Part shown: in pieces, positions 12,255-22,934 of the stretch
Layout: each line of letters opens with the position of its first letter
Position numbering within the stretch: the stretch's first letter is position 1
Position numbers and translations under genes: made by a program
Notes under the pieces: generated by a model
Databases searched by the model: none
Seen by the model: the letters and a program-made list of their open reading frames with translations, nothing else
What the model was told of the DNA's origin: nothing
Assembly (NCBI GenBank): GCA_021234155.1
Contig: JAJEKV010000002.1
Location: 32,107,645-32,171,644 of the forward strand
DNA from: Isoetes taiwanensis
Taxonomy: Eukaryota > Streptophyta > Lycopodiopsida > Isoetales > Isoetaceae
DNA: 64,000 nt
Direction: 5' to 3'

Positions 12255-13018
12255 CAAAAAGAGTTTCATTTGTTCGAGAAGGATATCCTTTTTTGGCTAC
12301 TATCTCCACATTTTAAACAAGAGAAATTTGTTAGTTTTCGGAGACACATGGAAAAGCAGATATTTTTAAGGCATTTTGGATCAAAGAACTTAAAACATTG
12401 GTTTTGTTCAGCCTTTCACTACTCTGGAGTAGAAAATGTGTTCACGGATATAAAAGGGGTTCTATTTCTCGAATCCAGTATCTGCTTTTCACCAGTATAT
12501 TTTCATGTTCTGGAAAGCAAAGATGCTGTCAAGGTCAAAAGTAAAGATGGCAATAGCGACGCTTTGAAAGGTGACATCAAAAGAATTGATGGTGCTAAAG
12601 ATGGAATAAACGAGGAAAAAGATGCGATTGAACCCTCGCTCAATACTCCTCAGACGTTTGTTCATAACTGAGTCTCAAAATTTGATATTTTGGATGTGAA
12701 TATTGAAGATAAAATCTTCAAGTTTTGGAAATCCTATGTTTCAGTTGAACACTTCATTTGTTTTTTCACTTAAAATCGTCGTCCTCTGAAAATAGAAGTT
12801 CTCTCCAAAACACAATTGAGGCAAATTTTAATTGTCTTTGGAAATGTCTATTTTGTTGTAGCAACTACTCTCTTCGCAAAAAAAAATGACCACTTTTGGG
12901 GGGGTCAAAATACAACTTCATCTCTTAATTTTGAATCTTACCTCATTTTAGCCCCCTTTTTTGACAAAAAAAGGGAATCTTGGGGGAATATTCCTTTTGC
13001 TCCCGTTTAGATGATTTG

Positions 13019-13043
13019 CTCTCGTTTAATATGCAACCTTGTT
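13019..13043 (-). repeat. E1 right terminal inverted repeat
   Basis: Read on the minus strand from 13043 it starts AACAAGGTTGC. It is followed outside by GTGA, the same four bases that precede the left end. Confidence 0.9.
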
Positions 13044-13936
13044 GTGAGCAAGCTTGCAACAATAGACCATCTTTATATTGATTTTCCACATCTGCCAATG
13101 GGACTGGCGGCATACATGACGACCCCCCTGTAGCCTGATATGGATGATGCCTAAGAATTAAAAATGCTGTGTTTAGATTGACGGGTTATTTTCACAGGCA
13201 CTATGGTAGAGATGAAGAATAGGCTACTCTGGAGATAGAGAATAGGAGGAAGAGAACAACAGACAAAATTCTTCTCCAAACCAAGGAACAGAACAATAGA
13301 CAAAATTCTTTTCCAAACCAACCTTTATTTACATCCAATATATTGGGAGAACTAATATAGATAGAGATAGAGAATAGGAGGAAGAAAATAGCTCGAGGAT
13401 ACACTTACCCTGGTTTGGATCCTGTCCTCCATGACAAAAAAAATTGATCTCGTCCTCTGGGATCCTACAATCAATTGTGCAATCAAATGTTACTACACAG
13501 TTTGGGGCCAATTTTTGGCCGGATTAGAGCTCCTTCATGGTAGCGACGCTCATTTTGCTTCCTCCTTCGTTCCTACGTGTGCCGCTGATCCGACCTATCT
13601 TAAAAGTGATCCTATCCAATTTCATGGAGAATTTGTGGCTGAGGGACCTGAAGATGCCATCTATTTGACGGAGGCAAGATTTTAGAATGCAGAAGCAATT
13701 TATAAATAGAGGAAAGAAGCGCCCTGACTTGATACCCTGATGACAATCCCATATGTCTACTTCAATTTTTGGGCCAGAATCCTGTGGCAATAAAGCAACA
13801 ATGTCCAAATTACTCTATTCCATCTGTAGAGCAAGAATCTTGTTCTAAATGCTTCCTATAATAGGAGATAACCAGCCTCATATCAGTTGCAATAGTGCTT
13901 ATATACCCACTGCTATCCATCATCGTTGTATCTTTG
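13044..13936 (-). mobile_element. LINE remnant, minus strand, downstream half
   Basis: Read on the minus strand from 13936, the translation continues the LINE ORF2 C-terminal part that breaks off at 22939 on the far side of E2 (PKIQR.WIAVG..., then FRTRFLLYRWNRVIW). It matches the LINE copies at 49855-51260 and 53307-54370. Many stops and shifts are present. Toward 13200-13400 the sequence has only a short tandem repeat (ACAGACAAAATTCTT and AGAATAGGAGGAAGA, each twice). Confidence 0.6.
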
Positions 13937-13967
13937 AACAAGGTGACGGTGCAAACGCACTAATGAC
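13937..13967 (+). repeat. E2 left terminal inverted repeat (31 bp)
   Basis: Identical over all 31 bases to the reverse complement of 22904-22934. Preceded by TTTG at 13933-13936. Confidence 0.95.
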
Positions 13968-14166
13968 CTGTGGTGCAATTGCAGATTCCTTTTTCCAAAA
14001 AACGTAAATTCGGCAGTTTTGACCATTAAAAAAAAAAACAACTATAAAAAAAAAAAGTTGCATTCCAAATATGGCCATTTTAAAAGCGGGCGATAGATTT
14101 TTTGTTAAGACACACTAAGAAAATGCACTTTCTTACGAAACAAAATACAAAGGGAAGGAAGGAAGT

Positions 14167-14180
14167 CTATGCGCGCATAG
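14167..14180. repeat. CTATGCGCGCATAG palindrome downstream of the methyltransferase gene
   Basis: A perfect 14-bp palindrome in the non-coding 3' flank of the minus-strand gene. It is the outermost copy on the left side of E2. Confidence 0.9.
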
Positions 14181-15475
14181 ACAACAAAGTTATATTTCAA
14201 TAATATAATACAATAATATAGGCACATAAAAAAAATTCATTTGTTTAGCACACATTATATATCAAGAGGAGGTTCCTTGTGAGGAAGTTCATCATCAGAA
14301 TCTGGAGGAGGGAGAACCTTAGAAGAGCTATCAGGATTAACTTCCTCAGTGTCTGAGGCATCCTTCTCTTCCTCAACCTTTTGAATCTCTTCCATAGGAA
14401 CAAGCTCGACGAACTCGGCCGGATCGTTTGTGTTCCCGGTGAGTGGCGGCAAAGGCTCTGAGCTTGAAGCTGTCGGATTACCATCCTTATCCTTAAGGCC
14501 AACCTCCTGCTTTTCATCGGGCAGGCTGTGCAAAGAACTTATTCTGGACTTTATATATACCACAGAATCCTTATCAAAATCAATTGCAAGGCAGTTGCGA
14601 CCCTTTTTTAAAGCACAAGCCAAGGTGGTCCACGACCACGAGAAGGCATCGGCGACCAGATCACCGGGTGTGAAAACATCTCTAGGGTATTAATGAGTGT
14701 TGAGGCTTTCGATAAGGATTGACTAGGCGCCCACGGTGTCTTGGGTGCATTAATTTCTGAATGACTGCGGGGAATTGAAGCGCGTTCATGCAAGTCCATG
14801 CGGCGATATTGTAATGCAAAATGCTTCTCGCCCACCAATCTTTGTGGTAACCAATGTGCATCTGTTCCCAAACATTTACAAGCCTTGCACCACCGCCATT
14901 TCCTCTTACATTCGTCTTCAACCTGCAACCGCAACCAATGAGTTATTGTGTGCTATGCGCGCATAGCAAGAAGAAATAACTTACCAAATGGCTGGCTCGT
15001 AACCATCTTTGCAGTGCTCTCTCATTGCAGCTTGTACCATACCTGCCTGATTACTTAAATGAAAAACTACAATCCTCCAAAGAGGTGCAGTATTTATTTT
15101 GGCGAAACGTCTCAAGAAAGAATCAAATTCAGCATAAGTAAATGGAGAATCATCTCCACGACTATCAGATAGCTTGAACCCATAAGGAATATCAGCAATA
15201 CATAAAGAATAATTGCCAGGTTTCAACGTATGGTCAAGTTTGACACAATTTCCATGATATATCTGGTATAAACAATTCTGGCCAAACATGTCAAACCTCA
15301 AATTCTGTTGGTACAAAACTTTGCTCAGCTTCTTCCTTCTTCTTAAGCTTTGCGCGCTCTTCCTTAGCAAGTCTAACCATGTTAAGAAACCCTGGCGGCA
15401 TCGGGTCCTTCTTTTTCTAAAACCACAGAACACAACTTTCGTACAAACAAGAAGACGAAAGTTCAAAGTATCTTC

Positions 15476-15700
15476 CTATGCGCGCATAGCAACATAGTAA
15501 CGGACTTCTTGTGTGCGCGCATAGACATACAACAAGAAAACAGCCTAGGTAAGAAGAAAAACAAAGGTTCCTCAAGTGTTAGCCTATGCGCGCATAGCAC
15601 CACAGTATTGGACTTCTCGTAATGCTATGCGCGCATAGCCACACAACAAAAAAACAATTTACAGCAAGAAGTCCGTTACTGTGGTGCTATGCGCGCATAG
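15476..15700. repeat. Five CTATGCGCGCATAG palindromes within one intron
   Basis: Starts at 15476, 15511 (one arm altered), 15584, 15625 and 15687, all inside the intron 15738-15417. The 15584-15625 spacing is 41 bp. Single copies also sit in the introns at 14953 and 16226. Confidence 0.9.
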
Positions 15701-17929
15701 GCAGACAACAAGATAAGTAGGGAAACAAGAAATTTTACCCAGTTTGTAAAATTTGAAGCGTATTGGTTTATCTTTTCATCCGATGACCATGTAGGGTATA
15801 ATTCTTTAACTTTTTCCCAGGTGTCACAGTTAAGGTGGACCATGAGTTGCTGCTGACAGAGTGCACAATCCTTTTGGCTGCAAAAGTAAGGAGTGTTAAA
15901 AAACTCGGGAACGTAAACTACCAGCGAGAACTAGCAAGAACTTACTGTTTGAATTCACCCTGCATTTCTTCCAAGCTAAAGTGGCCATTCACCACCTTCT
16001 GCAGCACTTCACAAACCTTTTCTGTATTTTTTAGACCTTGCATTTCCCGCCAACCCATGATACCCATGTCCTTCTGTTTAGCAGGTTCAGCTTTTTTTCT
16101 TTTTGGATCCTTCACCTTCCCTTTAGATTTCAGTGTACCATCAGCAAACATATCAAAAAAAATTTCTTGAAGTTCCCAGACCTAAAAAGGGACAAGAAAG
16201 AAATAAAGGTAAGAAAACAGAATGGCTATGCGCGCATGGTCAAAGAACTTGGAGAAGAAAGTTATCTTACACGTCCATGCCGAAAAGCTAGTTGGAAGTA
16301 GTTGTCGTACTTCACAAGAGATGCTCTGGCATCACTGGAGTTGTACGTTAAGCAGCACTCTGTAGCACACTGCTCTTTAAGAGCCAGATATAGGTTTTGA
16401 TCATCCTTTATATCTTTGTCACCTTTGTGCTCCGACCTAAAAAGCTCGTATTCCTTGTGCATAAACTTAATTTTATCAATGAAGCTCATGCTCATCCGAT
16501 ATTCATTGTCCACATTGTGGCTCATAGCAAGCAACTTGGCTTTAGAGTCAGTGACACCCACGTAAACAAATGCAAATATCTGAGAGAAGCAGTGTTCTTT
16601 AGTTTCTTTGTAAAGCTGCCTTCCTCGCCTTAAAGCTGTGAGTGCCACCCAAAACAAAATATCTGTAGCTTTCATCCTCTTCCTTTACAAAAGAATCCCT
16701 TTCCGTGCACTGGGAAGGGTCAACAATGCAAATGTGTGGTGTTGTAGCTGCATTTGGTCTGTCCCTTATACGTTCCTTAAGAGCAGACAAATGACCAGAG
16801 TAAATTTTTCTTACTTGCAAAGGCCTCTCGCCAGACTCATCCTTTGGGCACAACTTAACACAATCAACCTGCAGGTGCATGATCCCAGGCACACGACATC
16901 TCAGCTCAATTTCTTCGAGCTTCTTAGAAGCCATGTCCTTTTCCTTACTGGCAATCCTTGGGTGCTGGAGGCAAAGTTACCTTAATGCCTTTTCTTGATG
17001 CCTTGCTAGTTGGAGGAGCAGTATCAGTCACCAGGCCTGCCTTGTAATAATTTCTTTTGGCTTTCTTTTTCCTGGGCCTCTCCACCACCTCAACCTCAAA
17101 CTCTTCCTCCTCAGATTCGGATTCGGAAGGTTCATCTTCATCCACTGTTGCCAACTCAAGAGTTTCTGATATTCTGGGGACGATTAGCTTGGCAGGAGAT
17201 GGCATGGCATCCTTCAGCAGCTTAGTAGGAGGTGCGCTAGAACTTAACAGAGGATCCTTGGTCAAAAGAAGATCTTTTAGTATAGAAAGAAGATCCTGCA
17301 AACAAAACCTATGATGTCATAGACCAAACATGCTGGTAAAGTCTTCTCGTGCAGGAAAATAACACTTACAATTTTACTCTTCATTCTTGCCTGAATGTAG
17401 CCTTGCATATCTTCCGGAGAAGACAAACTCAGCTTAAAAAATGAACTATCCACAGAATATATATGTTGACTGCCCTTGGTGGTGGTCGTGCACTTGATGT
17501 GGTACATACCAAACAGCTCAACATCTACAAGCTTGCCACATCTTCTGAAGCTTTCTAGATCCTGTGTTTGCTTGCCGGTCTCAGAACAAATGTATAAATA
17601 TAAAAAATGCGCAGTTGCTGGTTCACCAGTGGCCCTGACAAGCAACCACTGCTGATCCTTACAAAAATAGGAGCCATCATCGGCCTCCTGAAAATGCTGC
17701 TGACTTTGAGCCACAACATCTGACTTGGATCCTTCGGCGTTCTCCTCTTCTTGGCGACCTTTTGAGAGGATGCACTTGCATCATCCTGGCTACCCCGTCC
17801 AAGGTTTCTCTTCTTACTGAAATATAAAGAACAGTAAAGAGTTAAGACATCATTTGCCTATGCGCGCATAGCCAACCAATTCAACCAATTCAATAGTGAT
17901 AGGCATACTACAAAAGAAAAGCTTTGTGT

Positions 17930-18230
17930 CTATGCGCGCATAGGCAAAGCTTATGAAAAACGCTTTGTGTCTATGCGCGCATAGGCAAAGCTTATGAAAA
18001 AAGCTTTGTGTCTATGCGCGCATAGACAAAGCTTATGAAAAAAGCTTTGTGTCTATGCGCGCATAGGCAGAGCTTAAAAAAAACGCTTTGTGTCTATGCG
18101 CGCATAGGCAGAGCTTAAAAAAAATGCTTTGTGTCTATGCGCGCATAGGCAGAGCTTATGAAAAAAGCTTTGTGTCTATGCGCGCATAGGCAGAGCTTAT
18201 GAAAAAAGCTTTGTGTCTATGCGCGCATAG
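17930..18230. repeat. Array of eight palindromes at exact 41-bp period (intron 1)
   Basis: CTATGCGCGCATAG starts at 17930, 17971, 18012, 18053, 18094, 18135, 18176 and 18217, every step being exactly 41 bp. Each repeat unit is a larger imperfect inverted repeat (AAGCTTTGTGT, core, GACAAAGCTT). The array fills intron 1 of the methyltransferase gene; a ninth copy at 17858 lies 72 bp away. It is not a CRISPR array, because the units are palindromic and the spacers do not vary. Confidence 0.95.
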
Positions 18231-18422
18231 ACAAAGCTTATGAAAAAGACTCAAACCAAACAAAACATACCTAGAACTGAGGAAGAAGGCCAGAAATACT
18301 TAAGAAATTGACATTTTTAATCGTTTTGGAGGCAGCCAAAACAAGCAAATAATGCACAAAAAAAATTAAAAGTGAGCTAATTAAGTAGCAGCTAAGATCT
18401 TGACGTACCTTCCACCTGCCAT

Positions 18423-18962
18423 TTGCCGCGTGTCTATGCAGCTTCTTATAGAATTCGATAGGTAAAAAAAGTGGAGTGAGTGTGAAGGCGGAGGTCGAGC
18501 GCCCAGGAGCTTCGGTCTGTATGCAGAAATGTGCGCCCTTCTTTCCTATTTATTGTCTATGTTAGTGTTTGGATATTCTCTATGACATTCTACATGAAGA
18601 GTGTAGCGTTCATTTCATGCAGTCCTTTATGGAGTGTCAAGCCCACACAAAGTCTCTTCGTCTTCCCTGCTCTTCCTTTACACTTTCGTATCTTATCTTG
18701 TCTTCCTTCTCTTGAGCTATAGAATTTATTAATACGTCTTCCCTGTGCTCAAGTAGGTAACAGGCTTATCTCTCACAGTAATTTTTGATATCTTGTCTAT
18801 GCGCGCATGGGCAACGAGAGTTCATCTTACACCCGGGCTATGCGCGCATAGGCAAGCTAATATTATTTCTATTTTAATTAGTTAGTGTACTTCCTTACTT
18901 AGTACATGCGGTAGGTGTGGTGCATGTTTGTTTTACGAGTCTGGTATTTGTCCATTTGCAGA
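18423..18962. promoter_or_regulatory. Divergent promoter region between the two E2 genes
   Basis: About 540 bp separate the first ATG of the minus-strand gene (18422) from the ATG of the plus-strand gene (18963). Two palindromes start at 18797 (one base altered) and 18838, again 41 bp apart. A pyrimidine tract ending TTTGCAG directly before 18963 suggests an intron in the 5' leader of the transposase gene. Shared regulation of the two genes through the palindromes is inferred. Confidence 0.5.
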
Positions 18963-21900
18963 ATGGGCGGCAGACCACTCAAGAAAAAGCGTTCTATCTC
19001 GCTGCGAATCTTACATTATTGCCTCGGCGGGTTCAAAGACACCGGACAAAGCGGTGAAGGCGAAGATTTATGTGATAGTCCATCCGGAAGCTTTGTTTCT
19101 CGTCGCCAATCTGGTTAATGCGCGGGTCTACCTCCTTTCAAACTCCTTCACCAACACACGTTCTCTGGCGTTCTTACGTGTTTAGAACACCATCTCCCTC
19201 ACTCGACAAGGCGTTTCCTCGGCCTCACCTACTCACACGACCCACTCAATTTTTGAAACTCCTTCACCTCTACAGGAATTGCATCGTTCCTTGCAAAACA
19301 CAATTGATTCTGTAGAGAGACCTCTTCAGCGTGAAAAAGGCCCCTCGTTAACCCAAAGGGTCGCTGAGGATGACCTACAAATATTAAGGAGGAAATCTAG
19401 AACATTGTTTCCATGTTCCTCTGTTGAGAGCGAGAAGGTTAACGACACAACTATTGAAGACGAGCCTGTTTGTACTCCAGAAAGACCTATCATAGGCTCC
19501 AGCCAGAACAGAAGCCCCGCAGAGCTTTCGACGCAGAGAAATCCATACAGCAGTGCAAAGACATTTAAGAGGGACCCTACAATAAGGGCATTTAGGACAG
19601 TATTGCGAAATCGGTTGATGGGAGCTAAGGCGTCTGGCTTGTTGTCAAAAGAAGTGTATAATGAACTTCCCTTTTTCGTCCTTAAGGCAAACAAGACAAT
19701 CCTTCTTGTCTATGTCTAAAGGTGACCAGGAATCCTACCTAGCATATCACGTGAGGCCTGAACGAGGCGACAGTTTTTCATACTACGTGTTGAATGTAAC
19801 TGTTTGCCAGCTGGCTTTCAAAAGAATACATGCCATTGGAAGTCATCGCATGTCAAGGGTACAAAAACGGTTAGACAGAAATCCATGCATTGACGACTAC
19901 TGTCACCCAAAGAAAGTAGTTGGTGTGCACTGCTTGGAAGCAAAAGCATGGTTGGTGGGCTTCTTTGACTCAAACTGTGAGCGACTACCCAACAGTCCTG
20001 TTCATCATCTTACGGACAGCATTACCAAGAAAGAAGTCTACATCATGTACAGAGATCTCTTCCAGTCTTCAAGTCAGTCGTTCATATCCTACTCTTACTT
20101 TTTAAGATTGTGGAAGCAAGAATTCAATCTTGTTAGGATCCCAAAAAGGCACTGGTTCTCAGTATGTTCTACATGTTCTGTATTGAAGGAGAAAAGGTCC
20201 ATGGCAAAGAATCTTCCCGAGAAAAGTACGTTCTTTGATTCAAAGTACTGTTCCTATGTCTATGCGCTCGTAACACAGGTTAACTAGATTTGTCTTTTGT
20301 CTATGCGCGCATAGCAAGGACTCTGGTCTATGCGCGCATAGCATGCTTCCTATTTTCTGGTCGCTTGTCTATGCGCGCATAGCATGCTTCCTATCTTCTG
20401 GTCGCTTGTCTATGCGCGCATGGCATGCTTCCTATTTTCTGGTCGCTTGTCTATGCGCGCATGGCATGCTTCTGTTTTCTGGTCGCTTGTCTATGCGCGC
20501 ATAGCATGCTTCCTATTTTCTGTTCGCTTGTCTATGTGCGCATGGCATGCTTCTATTTTCTGGTCGCTTGTCTATGTGCTATATGTACCCTGGTCGCTTG
20601 TCTATGCGCGCATAGCGAGAAACTAAATACGTGACATTGTGTCTATGCGCGCATAGCAAAGCAAGTGACTGTGATATTGACAAATGTCTTTGGTTGCAGA
20701 TCAAATAACTCAACAATTATAGGAACACAGAGAGGCTCAAGCCCTGGAAAGAAAGAAGCTTGCAAAGCACAGAAAAAAAGCTTTGGAGAGGCTTCTTGAA
20801 TACATGTCTGTGGTAGTAGATGGCATGGATCAAAAGAAGACGTCCCTTCCTCATTTTATAAATGTTCCTAAGGATTTAGATGAAGCTGACTTCTTGAAGT
20901 TGCATCTAGTTGGTGCTTTAGTTTTTCAGGGCGTGGTTAAGTGCAGAGTATTTTTGACGTACCCAAATATACACAGTGATCCTAATCTCACGGTCACAAT
21001 ACTGAACAAGATTCTTCTGGCAGCGGAGAAGTTGCCTTGATTGCTCTACATCTGACTAGACAATACAAGCGGGGAAAATAAAAACCAAGTTCTATTTGCC
21101 CCTCTTGTGCAATCTTTGGTCGATTAGGTATCTTCCGAAAGGTCAAGGTTGGCTTCTTACTTGTTGGCCACGCGCATGATCAAATAGACCAAATGTTGGT
21201 CGATTTTTTTTGTAAGGTTCGCGGGGAAAAAGGCATTTTTTATGCGTACTCTTTGTGCAGTGTGATCGAGAAAGCCTACAATCCAACACCAGTTGTCGAA
21301 GTGCTTAGCGAGACTTGTGATTTTCGTGAATTTGTTTTCCAACGACAGTTTGACACAGGTTCTGCTATTCACAAGTTGAATAATTTGATCTTTTCGGCAT
21401 CATGTGAAGTTCTTTTTCGAGAGAAGGTAATGCCATTCTTCAAAGGAAAGTACTTTGTAACGCATCCATCGGCTTCAGAGGCGGGGTTACAATTCTTGAG
21501 GCGTGTTCACGAAGTTAAAGAAATGAGAAGAGCCATTCAGTGACCAGCGAAGAGTGCCATAGACAACAGGAGAAGAACAAAGACAAGAATCCTCTTGTCT
21601 CCTTTGTCAAACATGGAGAAAAGCATAAGCTCGTGTTTTAAGTACTTTAATGAGGAAGAAAAGGGCTGGTGGGAAAATTTCTTTGAAACCATGAAACACG
21701 TGACCATGTCCTTAAACAGCATCACTTTGGAGATTCCTTTTTGTTGGCCTGGTAGCCAAACCTCTCTCCTCTGGCGAGGATGCCCAAGGAATTGCGAGAA
21801 GAATCATTAGCAATCGCATTATCAACAAGGAGCCTGTTGATCGTGCAATGTACCTGGGATCTCGACGTGCACTCAAGAAAAAGGAAGGTCAAACTCCAGA

Positions 21901-22403
21901 GAAACTTGCAGATCTGCAGAAAGGAATGCTAGTAGCTGTATCTTCAACTGACGATGACGAAGAACGTCCTTTTTGGATTGCAAGGGTTAAAGACATTGTT
22001 TATAAAGACAACCTACCCTCGGTGATAAAAGTTCAGCGGTATGCCACTAAGGATCTGAGATCCATTTGTTGGTCGGTATGATCCTGTGATAATTCCTTTT
22101 AAGAAAGGACGGAAAACGGTGAATAAGAATCACTTAGACAATCTGGACCTGGCTGAAACTCAAGTCTTGGCCTACGATTTTACTTTAAAGGTTGATAACA
22201 GACTTCGCAGAACAACAGTAAACTTGTTGAAGTCTTTCTGCGAGGATAGCGAGGACGAAGCTGAACAAGACGAGGATAGCGTTCTGGCTGTTAGCTCTTC
22301 CACCACTTCAAGCGATACTGAGGAGAGTGTCAATGAGGAGAGTGATCACCCGGTCACGAAGGCATTGATGATGCGGCGACATTCCAATACACGCTCTTCT
22401 TAA
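18963..22403 (+). pseudogene. DDE-type transposase (DUF7869-like), broken
   Basis: Two main exons (18963-20278 and 20700-22403) flank an intron holding a palindrome array. The order is an N-terminus MGGRPLKKKR (likely nuclear signal), a linker, TVCQLAFKRIHAIGSHRM, then KEVYIMYRDLF...FNLVRIPKRHWFSVCSTC (Cys/His-containing region), a helical KLAKHRKKALERL stretch, VVVDGMDQKKTSLPHF (first catalytic Asp), LDNTSGENKN (second Asp), GFLLVGHAHDQIDQM, and a C-terminal domain with FWIARVKDI (SH3-like barrel candidate) and an acidic Ser-rich tail. The VDGMDQ / LDN.GENKN / GH.H.qIDQ signature is that of a transposase group found in plants, oomycetes and cnidarians (from memory). Lesions: TAG at 20720, TGA at 21038 and 21053, TAG at 21125 followed by a frameshift, and shifts near 19130, 19700, 21543 and 22075. 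Confidence 0.78.
20301..20656. repeat. Ten palindromes in the transposase intron, mostly 41-bp phased
   Basis: Copies start at 20301, 20328, 20369, 20410, 20451, 20491, 20532, 20572 (decayed), 20602 and 20643. Steps are 27, 41, 41, 41, 40, 41, 40, 30 and 41 bp. The unit between palindromes (GCATGCTTCCTATTTTCTGG) differs completely from the unit of the intron-1 array of the other gene, yet the period is the same. All copies lie in the intron 20279-20699. Confidence 0.93.
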
Positions 22404-22903
22404 AGGGCGTAAGCTACTCGTGTAATTTGAATATTTATGCAATTTTGTACATGACTAGTTTGTACAATGTAAGTCTTTCAAACTTAGGATCCCGCTATAT
22501 CTTGGCGCATAGCATTTTGCAATTTTGTATCTTTTGTAGCAAACTATTTTTTGTGCCTTGCCTATCCAAGATAGCATGTGTCTTTGCTCCTTGACAATAA
22601 AAAAATGTATACGGCTCCATTTTATGGTTTCTGTCTTTAAAATTTGTCAAGAATTTGTTCGTTGTTTCATTTTGCGACTTTCTGAATGTGTACCTAAAAC
22701 AACTAAATTAAATTATTATTTTTATACCTAAAATGGGGATGTCAAATTAATAAGACGCCAATGTTTTGGTAATTTTGACCCCTAAAATGGCTACCGAATT
22801 CGTAAATTTAGGGTCATTTTTTTAATTGACCCCCCAAAAGTGGCTGAATTTAAGGGTATCTTAGGGAATCTTTGAAAGATGCTTTTTATTAGTGCAAACG
22901 CAA
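22404..22903. other. Right non-coding flank inside E2
   Basis: AT-rich DNA after the transposase stop, with AATAAA-like signals near 22596. It holds the block TTGACCCCCCAAAAGTGG (22827-22843) shared with E1 and AGATTCCC in inverse orientation (22861-22871). Confidence 0.6.
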
Positions 22904-22934
22904 GTCATTAGTGCGTTTGCACCGTCACCTTGTT
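22904..22934 (-). repeat. E2 right terminal inverted repeat (31 bp)
   Basis: Perfect match to 13937-13967 in inverse orientation. Directly inside, TTAGTGCAAACGCA forms an 11-bp hairpin with the TIR's TGCGTTTGCAC. Followed outside by TTTG. Confidence 0.95.

Larger units (their letters stand above)
8674..13043. mobile_element. Element E1: 4.37-kb TIR transposon related to E2
   Basis: The ends are inverted copies starting AACAAGGTTGC (25 bp with one mismatch) and are flanked by the same 4 bases, GTGA (8670-8673 and 13044-13047), as a target duplication. AGATTCCC begins 46 bp inside the left end (8720) and, inverted, 63 bp inside the right end (12980), exactly as in E2 at 13937-22934. E1 also shares with E2 the subterminal block CCACTTTTGGGGGG(G)TCAA (12890-12908; inverted at 22827-22843). 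No transposase is recognisable, so E1 is probably a non-autonomous member. It carries palindromic TATTCCRGAATA arrays on both sides. A 4-bp duplication is known for the Sola superfamily; assignment to it is inference. Confidence 0.85.
14255..18422 (-). pseudogene. ParB-like domain + beta-class DNA methyltransferase, broken
   Basis: Seven exons read from the minus strand: 18422-18409 (MAGG start), 17816-17370, 17295-16271, 16181-15946, 15877-15739, 15416-14985 and 14922-14255, all with GT-AG borders. The order is a basic N-terminus (KKRNL...KKRRTPK), an unrecognised domain, an acidic linker, then a ParB-like part (ICIVDP...YFVLGGTHSFKARKAA... VYVGVTDSKAKLLA), a helical linker, and the methyltransferase. 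The methyltransferase has motif IV CIADIPYGF (DPPY type), then KPQHSLI, then motif I, then KKGRNCLAIDFDKDSV. Motif IV before motif I is the beta class of N6-adenine/N4-cytosine enzymes. Frameshifts occur near 17725, 16945, 16630, 15290 and 14690. Motif I reads FSWSWTT where FxGxG is expected. The ParB-methyltransferase pairing is typical of bacteria and phages, so an acquired cargo gene is likely. Confidence 0.75.
13937..22934. mobile_element. Element E2: 9.0-kb transposon with transposase and DNA methyltransferase genes
   Basis: Perfect 31-bp TIRs starting AACAAGGTGACGG are flanked by the 4-bp duplication TTTG (13933-13936 and 22935-22938). The insertion splits a LINE whose two halves match on either side. 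Inside are two divergent spliced genes: a ParB-methyltransferase gene (18422-14255, minus) and a DDE transposase gene (18963-22403, plus), separated by about 540 bp. About 29 copies of the palindrome CTATGCGCGCATAG occur, all outside exons. Both genes carry stops and frameshifts, so this copy is now inactive. The 4-bp duplication suggests the Sola superfamily; the transposase looks like the DUF7869 protein group. Both names are from memory and need a database search. Confidence 0.88.

Noticed and set aside
12009-12671. 220-aa plus-strand open frame (and a 115-aa minus frame)
   Set aside because: It runs through the TATTCCRGAATA repeat array. The residues (IPEYKVYSRI repeats) are repeat products, and the downstream part matches no family.
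17930-18230. Regular array resembling CRISPR
   Set aside because: The repeats are palindromic, the spacers are constant, no cas genes are present, and the context is a plant transposon intron.
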